From Schistocephalus solidus (Eukaryota; Platyhelminthes; Cestoda; Diphyllobothriidea; Diphyllobothriidae), in the NCBI GenBank assembly GCA_017591395.1, contig WEDG01000326.1:62001-126000 (forward strand): 64,000 nucleotides of DNA, read 5' to 3'. Shown here in pieces: positions 1-12,400 of the stretch; positions within the stretch are counted from its first letter, which is position 1; the number at the start of each line of letters is the position of its first letter. A program made the position numbers and the translations under genes. The notes beneath the pieces are model-generated. The model saw only the letters and a program-made list of their open reading frames with translations, did not search any database and was not told the origin of the DNA.

Positions 1-365
1 TTCGTGACGGCTTATCAACTGCAACCCGTCTTTGCATAACACAGATAACGAATGAAAATGGACAGCAGATTGAATTAACAGAAAATCAATACATAACAGC
101 AAGGGTCAGAGGAAAACGTAAATCCACTGGATACGCCTTGCTATTTATGCAGTTCTGAAGAAATTCAAACCGTGTATTTTCCTTCGTTATTTTGCATCTG
201 TCCAAAGACTTAATTATATCTGGTGAGAAATTTGAAGCATTTTTTTCCCGGGTCCTCTAACCCTTGCTGTTATGTATTGATTTTCTGTTAATTTAATCTG
301 CTGTCCATTTTCATTCGTTATCTGTGTTATGCAAAGACGGGTTGCAGTTGATAAGCCGTCACGAA
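1..365. repeat. foldback element with 113-bp near-perfect inverted arms
   Basis: Bases 1-113 are the reverse complement of 253-365 with about two mismatches, around a 139-bp spacer. The arm begins TTCGTGACGGCTTATCAACT. The window opens at or just inside the element's left end, so any target-site duplication cannot be checked. No coding sequence is seen inside; it looks like a MITE or foldback unit. Confidence 0.9.
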
Positions 366-3288
366 ATTCGTTGGTACCAATAAATCCTGCTGTATACGAC
401 CAAAATCATCTCCAATCGTCTTTTCATTGGAATAGGATGCGGGAAGGGAGGCAAATTGGGATGAAGGTCATCCAATTTAGCTGCACTATAACTGTCTCCC
501 GTTTGAAGTTTCTGATGCCCGCGCCACGTATTGCGTGCCTGCGCGACTACAGCGGAATAAATTTCATGATCGTGAGCGTGCATTTCAAGCTTCTAGCCCA
601 TGTCTTTCATGCGATAGCCGGCGACGCCACCTAATGTCAGTCACTGCGTCCAAATTAATGCCCAGTAGACCTGGCTCAGAAACTATATTGATGTATGGCA
701 GAGGGATGCGAGAGTGAGGTCACTCCTGCCTAAATATAGAGCTTACTTTTTCCACTCCAAACAAGTAAATGTGCGTTGGAACTACCAAGACGCACCAGCA
801 GTTGTGGACTGGAAGACTGTCAAACGATGGAATTAATTGGATTTATTTCGAAAAAAGGGTCAGGTTACATCGATCGTTCGGAAAGATATTTTTATGACAC
901 TCTAGTCCATGGGAGATCTTAAAAACCCTCGTTAAAGGTAGTGAACACATTGTATGCAGTACACCTGGCTAAACTGTCTGGCCTTCTCAGTTACTGGGTC
1001 CGCGCCTAACTTCGGTCGTCTTGAATCGTAGTCGGTGTGTGGAAAGAGTGGAGGAGCTACATCGCAAGCAGGCTTTACAAGAAGTAAATTCACGTGAAAT
1101 CACCATCGGGTATATTCTGTGCGATAACTATGGAAACCATCGCTGAAGATGGCTGAACTCACACCTTTTGAGGCCTATCGACTTCATCGTATTGAGGCAG
1201 TCAAATTAGTAGTGCAAAGACTCTATCGGTGAGGGAGATTGATCGACATCGAAGGCAAAAAGAATATGCTCGTTGATAAATAGTTACCCTTTGTAACCGA
1301 CCCACCCGAAATAGGAAAGGGTGTAAACAATCCACCGCGTTAGTGACCGTTTCGCTTTCATAGGGTTAGCCAAATCAGTTGTGCAGTGACTCCACTACTC
1401 CACTCAAGTAGCCCAATGTGTTCAATCTTCGCATACAAACGCGGGTTTATTTCATCGTTCATTCACGTTACACCAAACACAGACAACACGACTTTAAGTA
1501 CTCTAATACTCGGTACCCAGTTCGAGTCTACTCGAAGCTTGCTTTACGATAATAACCAAAAACGTCTTCTCCTAAGTTACCATAGAAACACCGGTCATCT
1601 TTGAGGGCTTTGACAACGTGGTAGAACTGCATGGTATCAAAAGTATGATCTGGAAAGAAACAAGTGCTGATCGTCAGCACAGTTCGGCAAAAGGCGGCTA
1701 AATAATCGGGTGTGAGTCCGGACGAACAAAACTGTTAACTAATTCGCAGGGTAGGCAGGTATAACAAAGGTAGCTCAATTGTAAAGTATCCTCTGCAAGT
1801 TGGGGGCGCCGATCGAATGGAGTTCCGTGGCAGCGAGCCACGAAATATATTATATTTTTTCCAAAACATTGTCCTTGAAAAGGAAATTAGTTAATCCACC
1901 TGCCTAAAAACGTCTAAGTTCTCAATAAGATCTGCAAACGGACGATTTAAAAAACTGAGGAGCATGGACATTTTTTTAAAAATAGTTTACCTTCATAGCC
2001 GCATTCATTTGACGGCAGAAGAAGAGGTAGCCAGGACTTTGGGGGTTGGTTAGAATACTAAAAACAAAAGGCAAGGGGATAAACTCATAAAATGAATGCC
2101 CTTCAACGAGGTTTAGCTCAATACAGGAAAACAACGAGCACAAAAGCATTCTAAGAGGATCTCTTGTTCACACCACTGCACAACAGGCTTCACCAAAGAC
2201 AGTAGCTTAGGCGCATCAACAAACAAACGTTAAAGTAGCCATAGAGGTTTGAAGGGAGCTGTGTACTACTGGAAACCAAATAATCGCCGGGACATAAAAA
2301 CTTGGCAAGACCTCTGGGCAGTTTTTACAAGACAATAATAATAAAAATAATAATAATAAACAACGGTTTGGTCATGAATAAGGCTAAGTCTAAGGCGGCG
2401 AACAGTTATACTAAAAAGACACAAGTTCGTTGATGAGCGTTCACCGATCGCTAACAGAACTCACTCGTCCCGTTCTGCACTGGGGCTCACTCTCGAGCCC
2501 GGCCGGCAGCCGCACAGTGGCTAGTAGTTTAGTCATATGAACATTGCCGGCAAAGACCAGGGAGACTGTCCTTTCGGGCAATATTCAGCTGCCTAAAAAC
2601 ACCAGTTCTTGCGAGTGTAAAAGACCGTGAGGCATTGAGGCCAATTGCGAATAGAGCTCTTACTTCCCGATTGGTTCATCAACCAAGACAGGGAGGCCTT
2701 GGAGCAGCTACTGTATATTTATTAGACGTGGTCAGTAAGCCATGCCCAAGCGAGGGCATTTTCAACAAGAAACGGAAGCCCAGTACTCTACAACTGCGTT
2801 CTGTTTGCAATTTTGCCCACCTCACAAACAAGAGATGAATCCCGGGTGTCCTGCAAATAGAGGAGGCAGAATCACGTAATTACTTCAAGAGCCTTAAGCA
2901 ACCTGGTCTCCAACAGGACAAGCATGAACATCCATTAGCGAACAGGCAGGAGATCGGTCAATACCTGGCGTAAACAGGCCATAAAGTAACCTTTTGGTCA
3001 CCTATTGCTGTCCACGAACACGAAAAGTGAAACAGAAAAGCAGCATCCGAGATCTTCGCCTTAGAATGCACTGACTTGGCACGCACTACGGATAATTCGG
3101 ACACCGCAGTTCAGGGATTTAAGCACAAGAATGATTTTTAGAATTATCAGTGACGTCTGCTCGCCGTACATTGCATCTTCACCCTAAGACCGGACACATG
3201 CTTCCATGCAGCTTAGACGGAAAGCGAACGATACAGAAAAAAAGTAGAAAAAATAAGAAAAGAAAATGTGAAGAAAGAATAAACTAAC
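366..3288. other. no gene recognised left of the last PAXBP1-like exon
   Basis: Apart from the microsatellite and a short family B SINE piece near 2.55 kb I see no exon in this stretch. It is probably intron of the PAXBP1-like gene, because the conserved downstream blocks of the family are absent. Confidence 0.5.
2334..2361 (+). repeat. AAT microsatellite
   Basis: ATAATAATAAAAATAATAAT run; a similar TAA run is at 21119-21135. Confidence 0.8.
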
Positions 3289-3484
3289 TGCTTTGGATAT
3301 AGGGGAATGAAGACGTCCTCTTGAATAGTAACCTCCATGCGTTTGAGAATGGCCTCGAACAACTGCTTCGTGGACAAGCTATCGGTGTTCACAGTGGGCC
3401 ATTGCGTAACGAGTGAACGCACCGTCTTAACTAGCCGCTGCGATTGATTGGTAGATAAAGGGTCCCAGGAAGAGGATACGATTT
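3289..3484 (-). CDS. PAXBP1: PAXBP1-like exon 13 (last exon in window)
   Basis: This exon follows CTTTCAG; G+AA makes Glu and joins exon 12 as PRLTEIVSSSWDPLSTNQS, against human LTVIAENMWDPFSTTQTS. It ends with RMEVTIQEDVFIPLYPKQ (human RMRRTLDDDVFMPLYPKN) before a GTTAGT donor, phase 2. The preceding intron is 4388 bp. The family continues for about 150 more residues, including a conserved FFQRQFW-type block, which I do not see in positions 1-3288 on the minus strand. The gene therefore probably extends beyond the left edge. Confidence 0.92.
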
Positions 3485-6400
3485 CTGAAAGAAGGAAAAA
3501 TGGTACGTTGGTGGAAGTGTATACGTAGTTTTCAAGCTAGAAAATGTTCCTTTCAGCGCCGGCGTCCTCCCCCAATCGACCGAAAACATGATAGTTTTCA
3601 GTCTTCGGATGGTCGTGCGGGACGACCGGATAGGAGGATTATTTTTTGCAGTTCCTGTATTTGAAGTTGGACGCCCCTATTCATCCTGCCGACACGCCAA
3701 GGTAAAGCTCTAGGGTTGTGCCTGAAGGTGGTGGAGGACTGATTAGACCGTTGACAATAGTTTTCATGTCGTAATATCACCACGGCTTGAGATCTGCCCT
3801 TAGGTAACCCATTTGTCAGATCGTCAGGCCCGCATGTATGATAATTTTGCAGTCCCAAACTGCTAATCCATCAAACCAGAGAGGGGGGGGGAAATCTGCC
3901 TATTTGGTAGGTAGCATTCGTTCAAGGTCGTTCTAACATCTGTCAGTTACAATCGCGTGGAAGAGGGTAGTGCACATTAAAAGATGGACAGGAAGGGCCG
4001 AAAACCAATATAGCAAGTGTTGATTTTAAAAAAATTGTTGCCTCAACCATGGTGAATTGCATTTGATTTTCAATGTTCACTAATATTATGGACAAACTAA
4101 CCACGCCACGGCCAATTAAGCTCTTTCGTGGTCAGCATAAATACCTATTAAGTAGAGCGAACGCGATTTGGCGTTAAGCGTTTTATTTCTGTGTCACAGA
4201 AACCCCGCAATGCAGTCAATTTTAAAGGATACATAAAAACGCAGAGCTCAAATGAAGCTCAAATCGGAGAGATATTCGGCCACGCAATTGCGCTGATCAC
4301 GCAACGATTGTGTACCTACACGCGGAGAAGGCCGCCACACCGTTCTGATGACGAAAAATTCAGAAATGCCAGTAAATATACAGTGTGGCCCATGAACTGG
4401 CCCTCACTCTTATTTGACGGATGATGAACGCAGTAATATGGCTGGACTTTTAAGCATTGCACATATTGCTTTATGACATAGGGTGCAGACCTCCGCTAAG
4501 CATGCAGATTGGCAACCTTTGCAAAGCAAGGATCATCCGCATAAGTGAAGGGGTGACAGGTTACCTAATGTGTCGCGTGCATGTGGTTGTTGTTTTGCGC
4601 GACCCTGAAATGGCACCCAATTTCTGCCTGTGGGTCTCTGAAACTAGACCCTGTCTAGTGCACACAGCCCCGTAACCGCCTCGATCAGCGGACTAAAGTA
4701 GATGAGGGGGTAGTCGATAAGCAGGTGTGTTTTGTGAAGGCCCTACGTTCAGTAGTTCTGGTTCATGTCTCATTCTGCCGCAAACCTGCAAGTCTTATGG
4801 AGTGAGTGACAGAGACCCCGTCGAAGGCCTAGGCTACCTCCGGTCGTCTTCGCGCTTAATAAAAATATTCATACGTCATGTAGTTTAGCGTCCGCCAGGG
4901 ATGACTAAGCAACCATATTTCCAGGGTAGAAAAGGCATCCTGAACAAATGCTTGACAATCACACAATTGTAGATTTGGCAGCAGCTCGCAGACGGAAAAC
5001 TGCCGATCAAAGAGTGCTACAAAAAAAAACGAAAACTCCCGTCCCGCTCCCCAGTTCCATCCCTCAGGCTCCCATAGGGAGCTGCTAGCTCTGACAGTCC
5101 AGAACATTGGTTCTTCTCTAGACACCCCTTCAGCAGGCGACCGGAAAGGAGAACGAGCTAGTCACTCGAGAACTCGCGCACTTCAAGGTGAATATCACTG
5201 TCTTCAGCACCAGGAATTGACGTAATCGCGGTCGAAGTCTACAGCTACGGCGACCCTAGCTGACTCCACCCTTCCCGAAAATAGGGCGAAGAGGACAAGT
5301 TTAGCAGGGCTTTGAAGACGCACCATCACTCAAATATACAAACACAAAGGAAACAGATCTCCATGACAACAGGGGCATTTCGCTACTCAAGATCACAGGG
5401 AAAACAGTCACTCACGTCCTCATCCACCGCCTGAACATATACCTGAAAGAGAGATTTCTCTCAAAAAGCCAATAAGGAGTTCGCAGGGACCGCAGGACCA
5501 TCAACATGATCTTCGCCATCCGTCAACTACAGAATAATTCATGTTATCTACTTGTAAAAATCTCGGCAGCCTCGGTGGGATTCGGAGCCACACCAGCAAG
5601 GTGAAGTATTTAGTACAGCCAACGCTCTAGCCAACTGAGCTACGAGGCCCCCACCGGGAGCCGTCGGTTTAAACATACTTGGGTAAAGTTACCCGCCCAG
5701 TCTACTGCAACGTATGGAACCCACCGATTCTGATACAGTAAGCTGACTATTCAAGCAAGATTACCGAAGCAATCAATCTAGAATCCAACGGATGACTACC
5801 AAGCACAATTAATTGGTAGCGGATTTTGGCAGATTTGAATAATTCATGTTATCTACTTGTGAAAAACTCGGCGGCCTCGGTGGAAGGCTTTAGTATAGCC
5901 AAGGATCGTAGCTCAGGTGGCTAGAGCGTTCGATGCACTAAAACCTTACCCTGCTGGCGTGACTTTGAATCCCACCGAGGCCACCGATTTTTTCATAATT
6001 GGGCCAAATAAACTATTCAAATCCGGTAAAATCCTCTACTAACTTTCGAATAAATGCCAAGAGATATGAATCAACTCCCACATCGCCCTTTTGCATCTGA
6101 AAACGGCTTTCGACACAGTCAAACGTGATGGACTCTGGAAAAGAATATTGAAATTTGGACGACCTCAGTACCTCATACACAGGGTGCATTAACTTTACGA
6201 TAGGATGACAATTCACGCCAGGAAAAAAAGGATCAATATCTGAAAAAATTAGCTATGAACAATGGAGTTAAATACCGCCTACCCTAAAATACCACCACCC
6301 TATTCAGTCTCATGTTCTACGCTATCCCTGTATACCCTTTTGGTAGAAGCTTGCGTATTCTTCAAATTTTATACTCGAAGAAAGGGTATCTTTTGGTTTT

Positions 6401-9400
6401 ACAAATTTTCTAAGAATGAGATTTTGTAGGACCGTAAAATGTCCAGTCAAGAATTAAGCATGGCGTTAAACATTTTGTCAGGCATAAATGTTCAAGAAGA
6501 CCTAATTTGCTACGAGGTCAGTACAAGAGAGAATATCGTGGTTCACTTTTTCTAGAAAACACATTTGAAGTTATAATGGTTCGATAAGCAACAGGAAAAA
6601 AATCCTGCTACTTAGGTAGTCATTTTCGCAGTGTGGTTTTCACAGGCCGTCTAAAAACTCATTAAAATCCGGCATTCTGAAGTGGCTGAAATATCCGGGG
6701 ATTATGCAGCACGTGAATCTTATTCAAGTACATTTTTCTAATAGATAAGAAAATTTAAAAATTTCAGTTAACACGTCATGAGATGACACATTTACTGGAT
6801 ATTTCAGCGAGGGAGACGACAAAGAATGCAGAACTGTTGCGGGTTCGCTCTGCCCTCATTCAGCCAGTAATAACCCTGATGACCGCCTGCGACCAGAAAC
6901 TCGAATATGCCATCGTACACAGCGCATACTGTCCACAGATAAGGTCTAACAGATGGGTCATAAGCATATCATCGAGCAGAAGCCCATTGGCTACTCGTCA
7001 CTTGTCATTTTCTGTCGCTGCAGATCGGGTATTCAGTTAAGAATGGGCGCACACAAACATATTGGTTTCCCCATACAAACAGGTGGTTAGGATTATGCTT
7101 GTGTGAATGAATGCAGAGCAAGCGCAAAACACGTATGCATCAATTAAACCGCATACTATGCCCTCCCCCCTTCTCTGTTCGCATAACATGGGCAAATTCG
7201 ACCAAGCATTTGATTACCTGTTCGTATTTCGCGCTACCTAAGTTGTTTCCCCCTTAAGGTTTTGACATCCATGGATGAAAAACAAGAGCTAACCGGAAAG
7301 GAGATAGATGGTTCCAATCAGTCGTCCAAAACAAATACTTGACGAATCCTTCGTTGAAAAACACTTGAGCAAACACTAAACGCAAGGGACGAGCACCGAT
7401 TGATACAGCATGACGCAAATGGCGGAAGTTTAATAGCGTGAATGCCAAAATATCGATTTTTATTAGCAACCGTCGGTCGGTCATACCCAACCCCAATTTT
7501 GAGTTACCCACGACTTGATCGACGATTCTTTGATAGGTAAGCATTAGGCGCAACTATCTACCGGTTCGATTAACGATACCTCCGTAATTGATGTTTGGCT
7601 ATTTTTGGTCACCAAGACAGTACAAACGATGAGGCCAAAAATACCTAAAAAGTAGTCTAACAACCAGAAAGTTCGCCAAGAAAACGTGAGTTCTTGGGTC
7701 TGCGTTTCCGCTGTACGATATTTTTTACTCTTCAGAAATTGTCTGCATTCGTATTTTCGAGTGTCATGTGGTCCGGGCATTGAAAAGGCGCTATAGATTG
7801 GGTAGAACCTTAAATCCCGAAATAGTTTAAAGTTAGGTAGATAAATCAGTTTAACAAAGGTAAGCGAATTACCTGTCAAACGAGGGACAAGGATCTTCTC
7901 GACGGTGCTAGGAATGATCGAAAGGTCCTGATCCGGTGATGTTGATAGCGTTCTACTGACCTCCTCTTCGTCGTCCTCTGAACAGTCGCCTACCTTGAAA
8001 CTGGGTCCGTTTTTGTGGCACTTGGAAAGACCGGCACTGTAATCAACTAGGTCGCTGAACCAAGACTGTTCATCGTAACAGGCACAGTTGGGCTGAGTAA
8101 TCCACGAAAAAGAGGGTTAAGGACTTACGATAAACGTGGAAAGTCAGAAAAATTGGTAATATAGAAGGAAAATGTGTTGGATTATTGTAATAATAAACTC
8201 TAAACAGTTGCTCAACTAACCCTCAACAGGTTTGAATTCCGACTAATAAGGGTCTCCGTTGTAAAATTCAGTTCAAAAACGGGCATTTGGCCTTACAGAG
8301 CTTAATTGTAGTTTATTTTTTACAATGAACCATGGAAAAAACAAAACCGTGCTTGAAATACGATCTCACAGCATTCCCAATGTGGAGTGGCAACGATTTA
8401 AAAATTTCGACCACAGTCTGTATGGGAACACGTTGCTGTGTTAAAACGCGAAAGACAGTAACTAAACTAGTCAAATCCCTATAAGCAGCCTTTGCCATTT
8501 TAAATGAATTGCGCATCTTCAAGGGTGTCATCACAGTCACTAAGGATTCTATCCGCCGTCCCATTAGCCATACTGATGATTTAGGCGATCCTAGATAGCA
8601 TGAGACATTATTATCAAGCAGAATGAAAAACTTTTTCAAAAGTAACATCACTTATAAGCGTGAAGACTGAACGGAAGGTTTTTCAATGTGGTCTAAATGC
8701 GTAAAGCGTGAGTTGTAGACATTAATCATGCTGTAAATGGTCTTCGCAAGCGAAACAGGCCATATGGCTACGAGGCTTCTTTCAGAGCATTGCAAGCAGA
8801 TACCGCTGTCAGATGTCGGAGCAGCGTCCGGTTTGCGAGGCCAAAAGAGACTTTCGAGACGTGATTAAATAGCCTCAAATGCAAAGCACGATTTGCACCT
8901 GGGACTGCAATCTGTTCCTCGCAAGGTAAGACCTGGCTCATTCATCTGTCGACGAGCTGTCAGTGAGGAAAATGCAGCTTTGGGTAACAAGTGAAGGCAC
9001 CCAATGGCTAGGCTGCCAGCGAACCAGACCAGTTTACCCGGATTTAAGATTATTCACAATTAAGTAGTGTTGCTTGTTCAGTTCCATATCCACTACTGAT
9101 CAGCAACCAAATCGAGCATTCTACAAAACTAGACAAAAATCCTGAAAATAGTTCGAGCAATCACGGAACGGTTATAAATTCTCCGTTCCTCAGTTCATGA
9201 AAACAGCAACCTAACCCCATAGCTGACATTAGCAGGCGAAAATAAAAGGTCGTCAGTTCAAACATCAGCATAACAAGCTACAACAGGGCTTTGGTGGAGT
9301 GGTCCTCGAACCCCGGTTTGCGGGCGCTGGATTTGACAGTTATATTCGTGGCCACAGATCATCGCGCACAATGAGAAGCACTGATATCATCGTGGCCGTA

Positions 9401-12400
9401 CAAGAGGAAATATAGATAGGATCTGTCCGCACTTTGAAGACCAAAAAGCGAACATCTGGTGGAAAGCCTACCTTTATAGGGTTCCAACCGAGGAGTTGGA
9501 GTCGAATAAGTGGCGATAGGAGTTGTGGTAAACAGAGGGCAATGTAGGCTTTGGCGTATGTGGAAGGACTTCTTCGACGCCATTCTTCAAAGTGCCCCAA
9601 AATAGAGGACAGCGTGCAGTACTCCTCTACCGTGTCATCAAAAAGACGCTGTGCATCGTTTAGAATGTCATCTAATGAAGTTTGAAAAAGGTGAGCGAAT
9701 ATAACACGCGAATAGAAAGAAGGCTGGATAAAACGTAAGCGAAACAAATAGTTAATAGGCCAGTATCCACTAAACCTAAACTTACAAAGTAGGGTTAGCG
9801 AAGATAATTCAATGGTCATGCAAGTGGGTTAGTGGAATACATTAAAGTTCAAACACCTTGGGGCTATAAAGATCCTGGCATAGTTGAACGGACTAGTGGA
9901 AAAGTACGATCATACTTGGTGCGGGATAGAAACTTGTTCGGACGTGCCATACGATCATAATAAGTAGCAGCCTATGAGAAAACGAGAAGCCGTATTCCGT
10001 CATACTCCATGTGTTTTACCCTGCGCACTGAGACACACTGTTGGGTCTGTGTGCCTGGTCGACAAATGTCAAATCTAAATTAACCATGCATCTCTGTTGG
10101 ATCGTATTGTATCCTGTCGATCGTTGGCGGCGTCCGGCCACTTCCCATTCCACGTGATAACTCTCGAGGAGCAGATGGTAAAATGCGTTGAGTACTATAG
10201 GTCAATGGCGCAGAGCCCTGTAGGCCATGTGGCCACCAGCGGAGCCGACTTCCGTTATTATATGTTACCATTGGCCGCAAGAAAGTGAATTAAAGTGTAC
10301 TCTGGAGGATAATTAAGAACTTCTGGTAGCAAGGACAGTGTATCTTCTTTCGGAAAACGTGATGCGACGGCATGCAGACGTGATGAAAACATTTGAGTTA
10401 CATATTCGATCTAAATTGTTTTTGGCCTCATGTACCCAGTCAGGTTAATTCATGCTTACGACATGAGTGTATGATAAAGAACATAACTTTTAAAACCGAT
10501 GGGAAGCTTTACAACATTCGAAAAATGTAAACCATGGCGAAAGTAATGTTCGCAAATAACTGAAGGCGCGACAAAAGCGCAGAATGTTGATATTGCACTA
10601 GAGCTTGCCTCCGTTCACTTTAGGATGCACACCGACATAAACAGCTATTATGCATCTTAATACGATAAATCCATGTTCAATGTCATTGACTGGAGGTGCT
10701 AAACTACAGATAATTTAGTTCATGCGGATGATCGATTATGAAAGCGGGCAGCAATTGTCCAAAGCAAGTCATTTGTTTAGCGGGTTAACTAATTAGTAAT
10801 AAACGGAGGCGGCGTCCTTCTCCATACGGATGGTTAAGACCGTGGAGCTGACTATTCCATTATACGATCCCGAGACTTGGGTTCTCCACTAGTGCCAGGA
10901 AAGGAAGATAAACTAAGTCCTTTTCAGCTATTTTCGACGGATCCTGGGGATCACGTGGCAGGAAAGGATACAGGACACCGAAATCCACTAATTTATTTAC
11001 ATACAATGCAGAAATGAGTCAAACCTCCACATCGTGGCTACGTATTACAGCTATCAGATGGGGAGCACTTGAAAATGACCACTCGTTGGTGCTGCTTGCA
11101 CCTGCAAGCAAGGATAGAAGTAATAGCACAAAAGTCCTATTGAAGGCTTCATCTAAATGCCTCAGAGCTCCAGGAAAACTCCTGCCAATCATCTGTCGCG
11201 AAAAATTATACTACGATTTCCGAAGTCAGTGAAAGGCGACAGGCAAAACATGAGTGACAGGGTAAAACTTGAATAATAAGGAATAACATAAGAAACTGCT
11301 TACAGCACTCCCAGCCAGAGAAGCTATGTGCCTTACCCACAGAACTCTAGGTAACAGTGAATAGACCACCTCGCCCCGCCTAGCCCTCGGCCTTTTTGGT
11401 TAGCGCATGCTTACACCGGCCATGACCCAATTCGGTTACCGGTCCATCGTGACTCGTCCTCTGGATTAGGCCCAGCCAGCTACACTCTATCCACGCGCAA
11501 TCCCAGAAAAAAACACAAACAACAAACAATCTGCTGATGACGACCGTCAATCACGAGTAAGACTTTGCGTTTAGCATACAAGTGGTGAAATAAGATGATT
11601 CGGAGTAATTTGCATGCGGTAAATGGAAAATTGAGGGTGCAACATGTGACTCTAGTACTACAGCCAGTAAGGGAAGATCTGCAGATGAAGCAACTGCAGT
11701 GCAAAAACGTACTGGTATCAGCCTTTCTCTTAGCGATGACAGCCGGGGACTCTTCGTCATCAGTGCTGACCCCGTCGTAAGGAGATGGTATGCCCAGAAG
11801 GACTTCAAAGCGTCTCACGGGACCCGTGCCCTGGGAGGAAGTATCGTGTGCCGCGGCAATGTTGGCAACCTCAAGTTGGCGCAGTCTTCGAGCCCTGGGG
11901 GAGAATGAGAGAAATCGACATATTACCTAGAGGGTGGGCGTGTAGAGGCTGGAATGAAAAATTACCTGACCTGCTCTCCAGTAACAGGTGTTCACGGGGT
12001 CTTATATGGTCAAAAGATATTGGAGTGCAACGACATTCATGTTTTATGCTACAGATTGGCTGGAGGCTAACCGAAATAAGTCAGAAGTTATCTAGACTCA
12101 GTCTTATCGGCCGCACAAGCCATGAAGGAAAGACCAAGTTGCCAAAAATGCCGGTTATAGTTGGCGCATCATAATCGACCATCTTCACTAAATTCTTCTT
12201 GTTGTTGTTAGGGTGGTGTGTGAAGGAACTTAGGAGTAGGGAAAAAGGTATACGACGTGTCTTCCTTTAGTGCTAAATACCCGTTAAACTAGGGTAAGGT
12301 CGGTGTGTATATGCTAAGGCTGATGGGTAGGATAGCATAACTTTGTTTCGGTATTCTAGCTGGACGTAGGGCGGAAAACACATGCTCACGAGAGGAGTTT

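Noticed and set aside
5600..5985. Possible functional tRNA genes
   Set aside because: Boxes A and B are tRNA-like, but no full cloverleaf with paired acceptor stem can be drawn and the unit is repeated with SINE-like flanks.
7254..7553. 99-codon open frame on the minus strand
   Set aside because: Protein-like at first sight, but inside the intron after PAXBP1-like exon 12 and with no counterpart in the family; exon 13 joins exon 12 in phase without it.
8313..8651. 112-codon open frame on the minus strand in an intron
   Set aside because: No recognised motif; exons 11 and 12 join in phase without it.
9340..9471. Continuation of the open frame past GCFC exon 11
   Set aside because: A GTAGGC donor at 9471 and perfect continuation from exon 12 show that the sequence past it is intron.
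11480..11712. Read-through of the STDDEE exon into a Cys-rich tail
   Set aside because: The GTACGT donor at 11712 and the in-phase GCFC core exon make the tail intronic.
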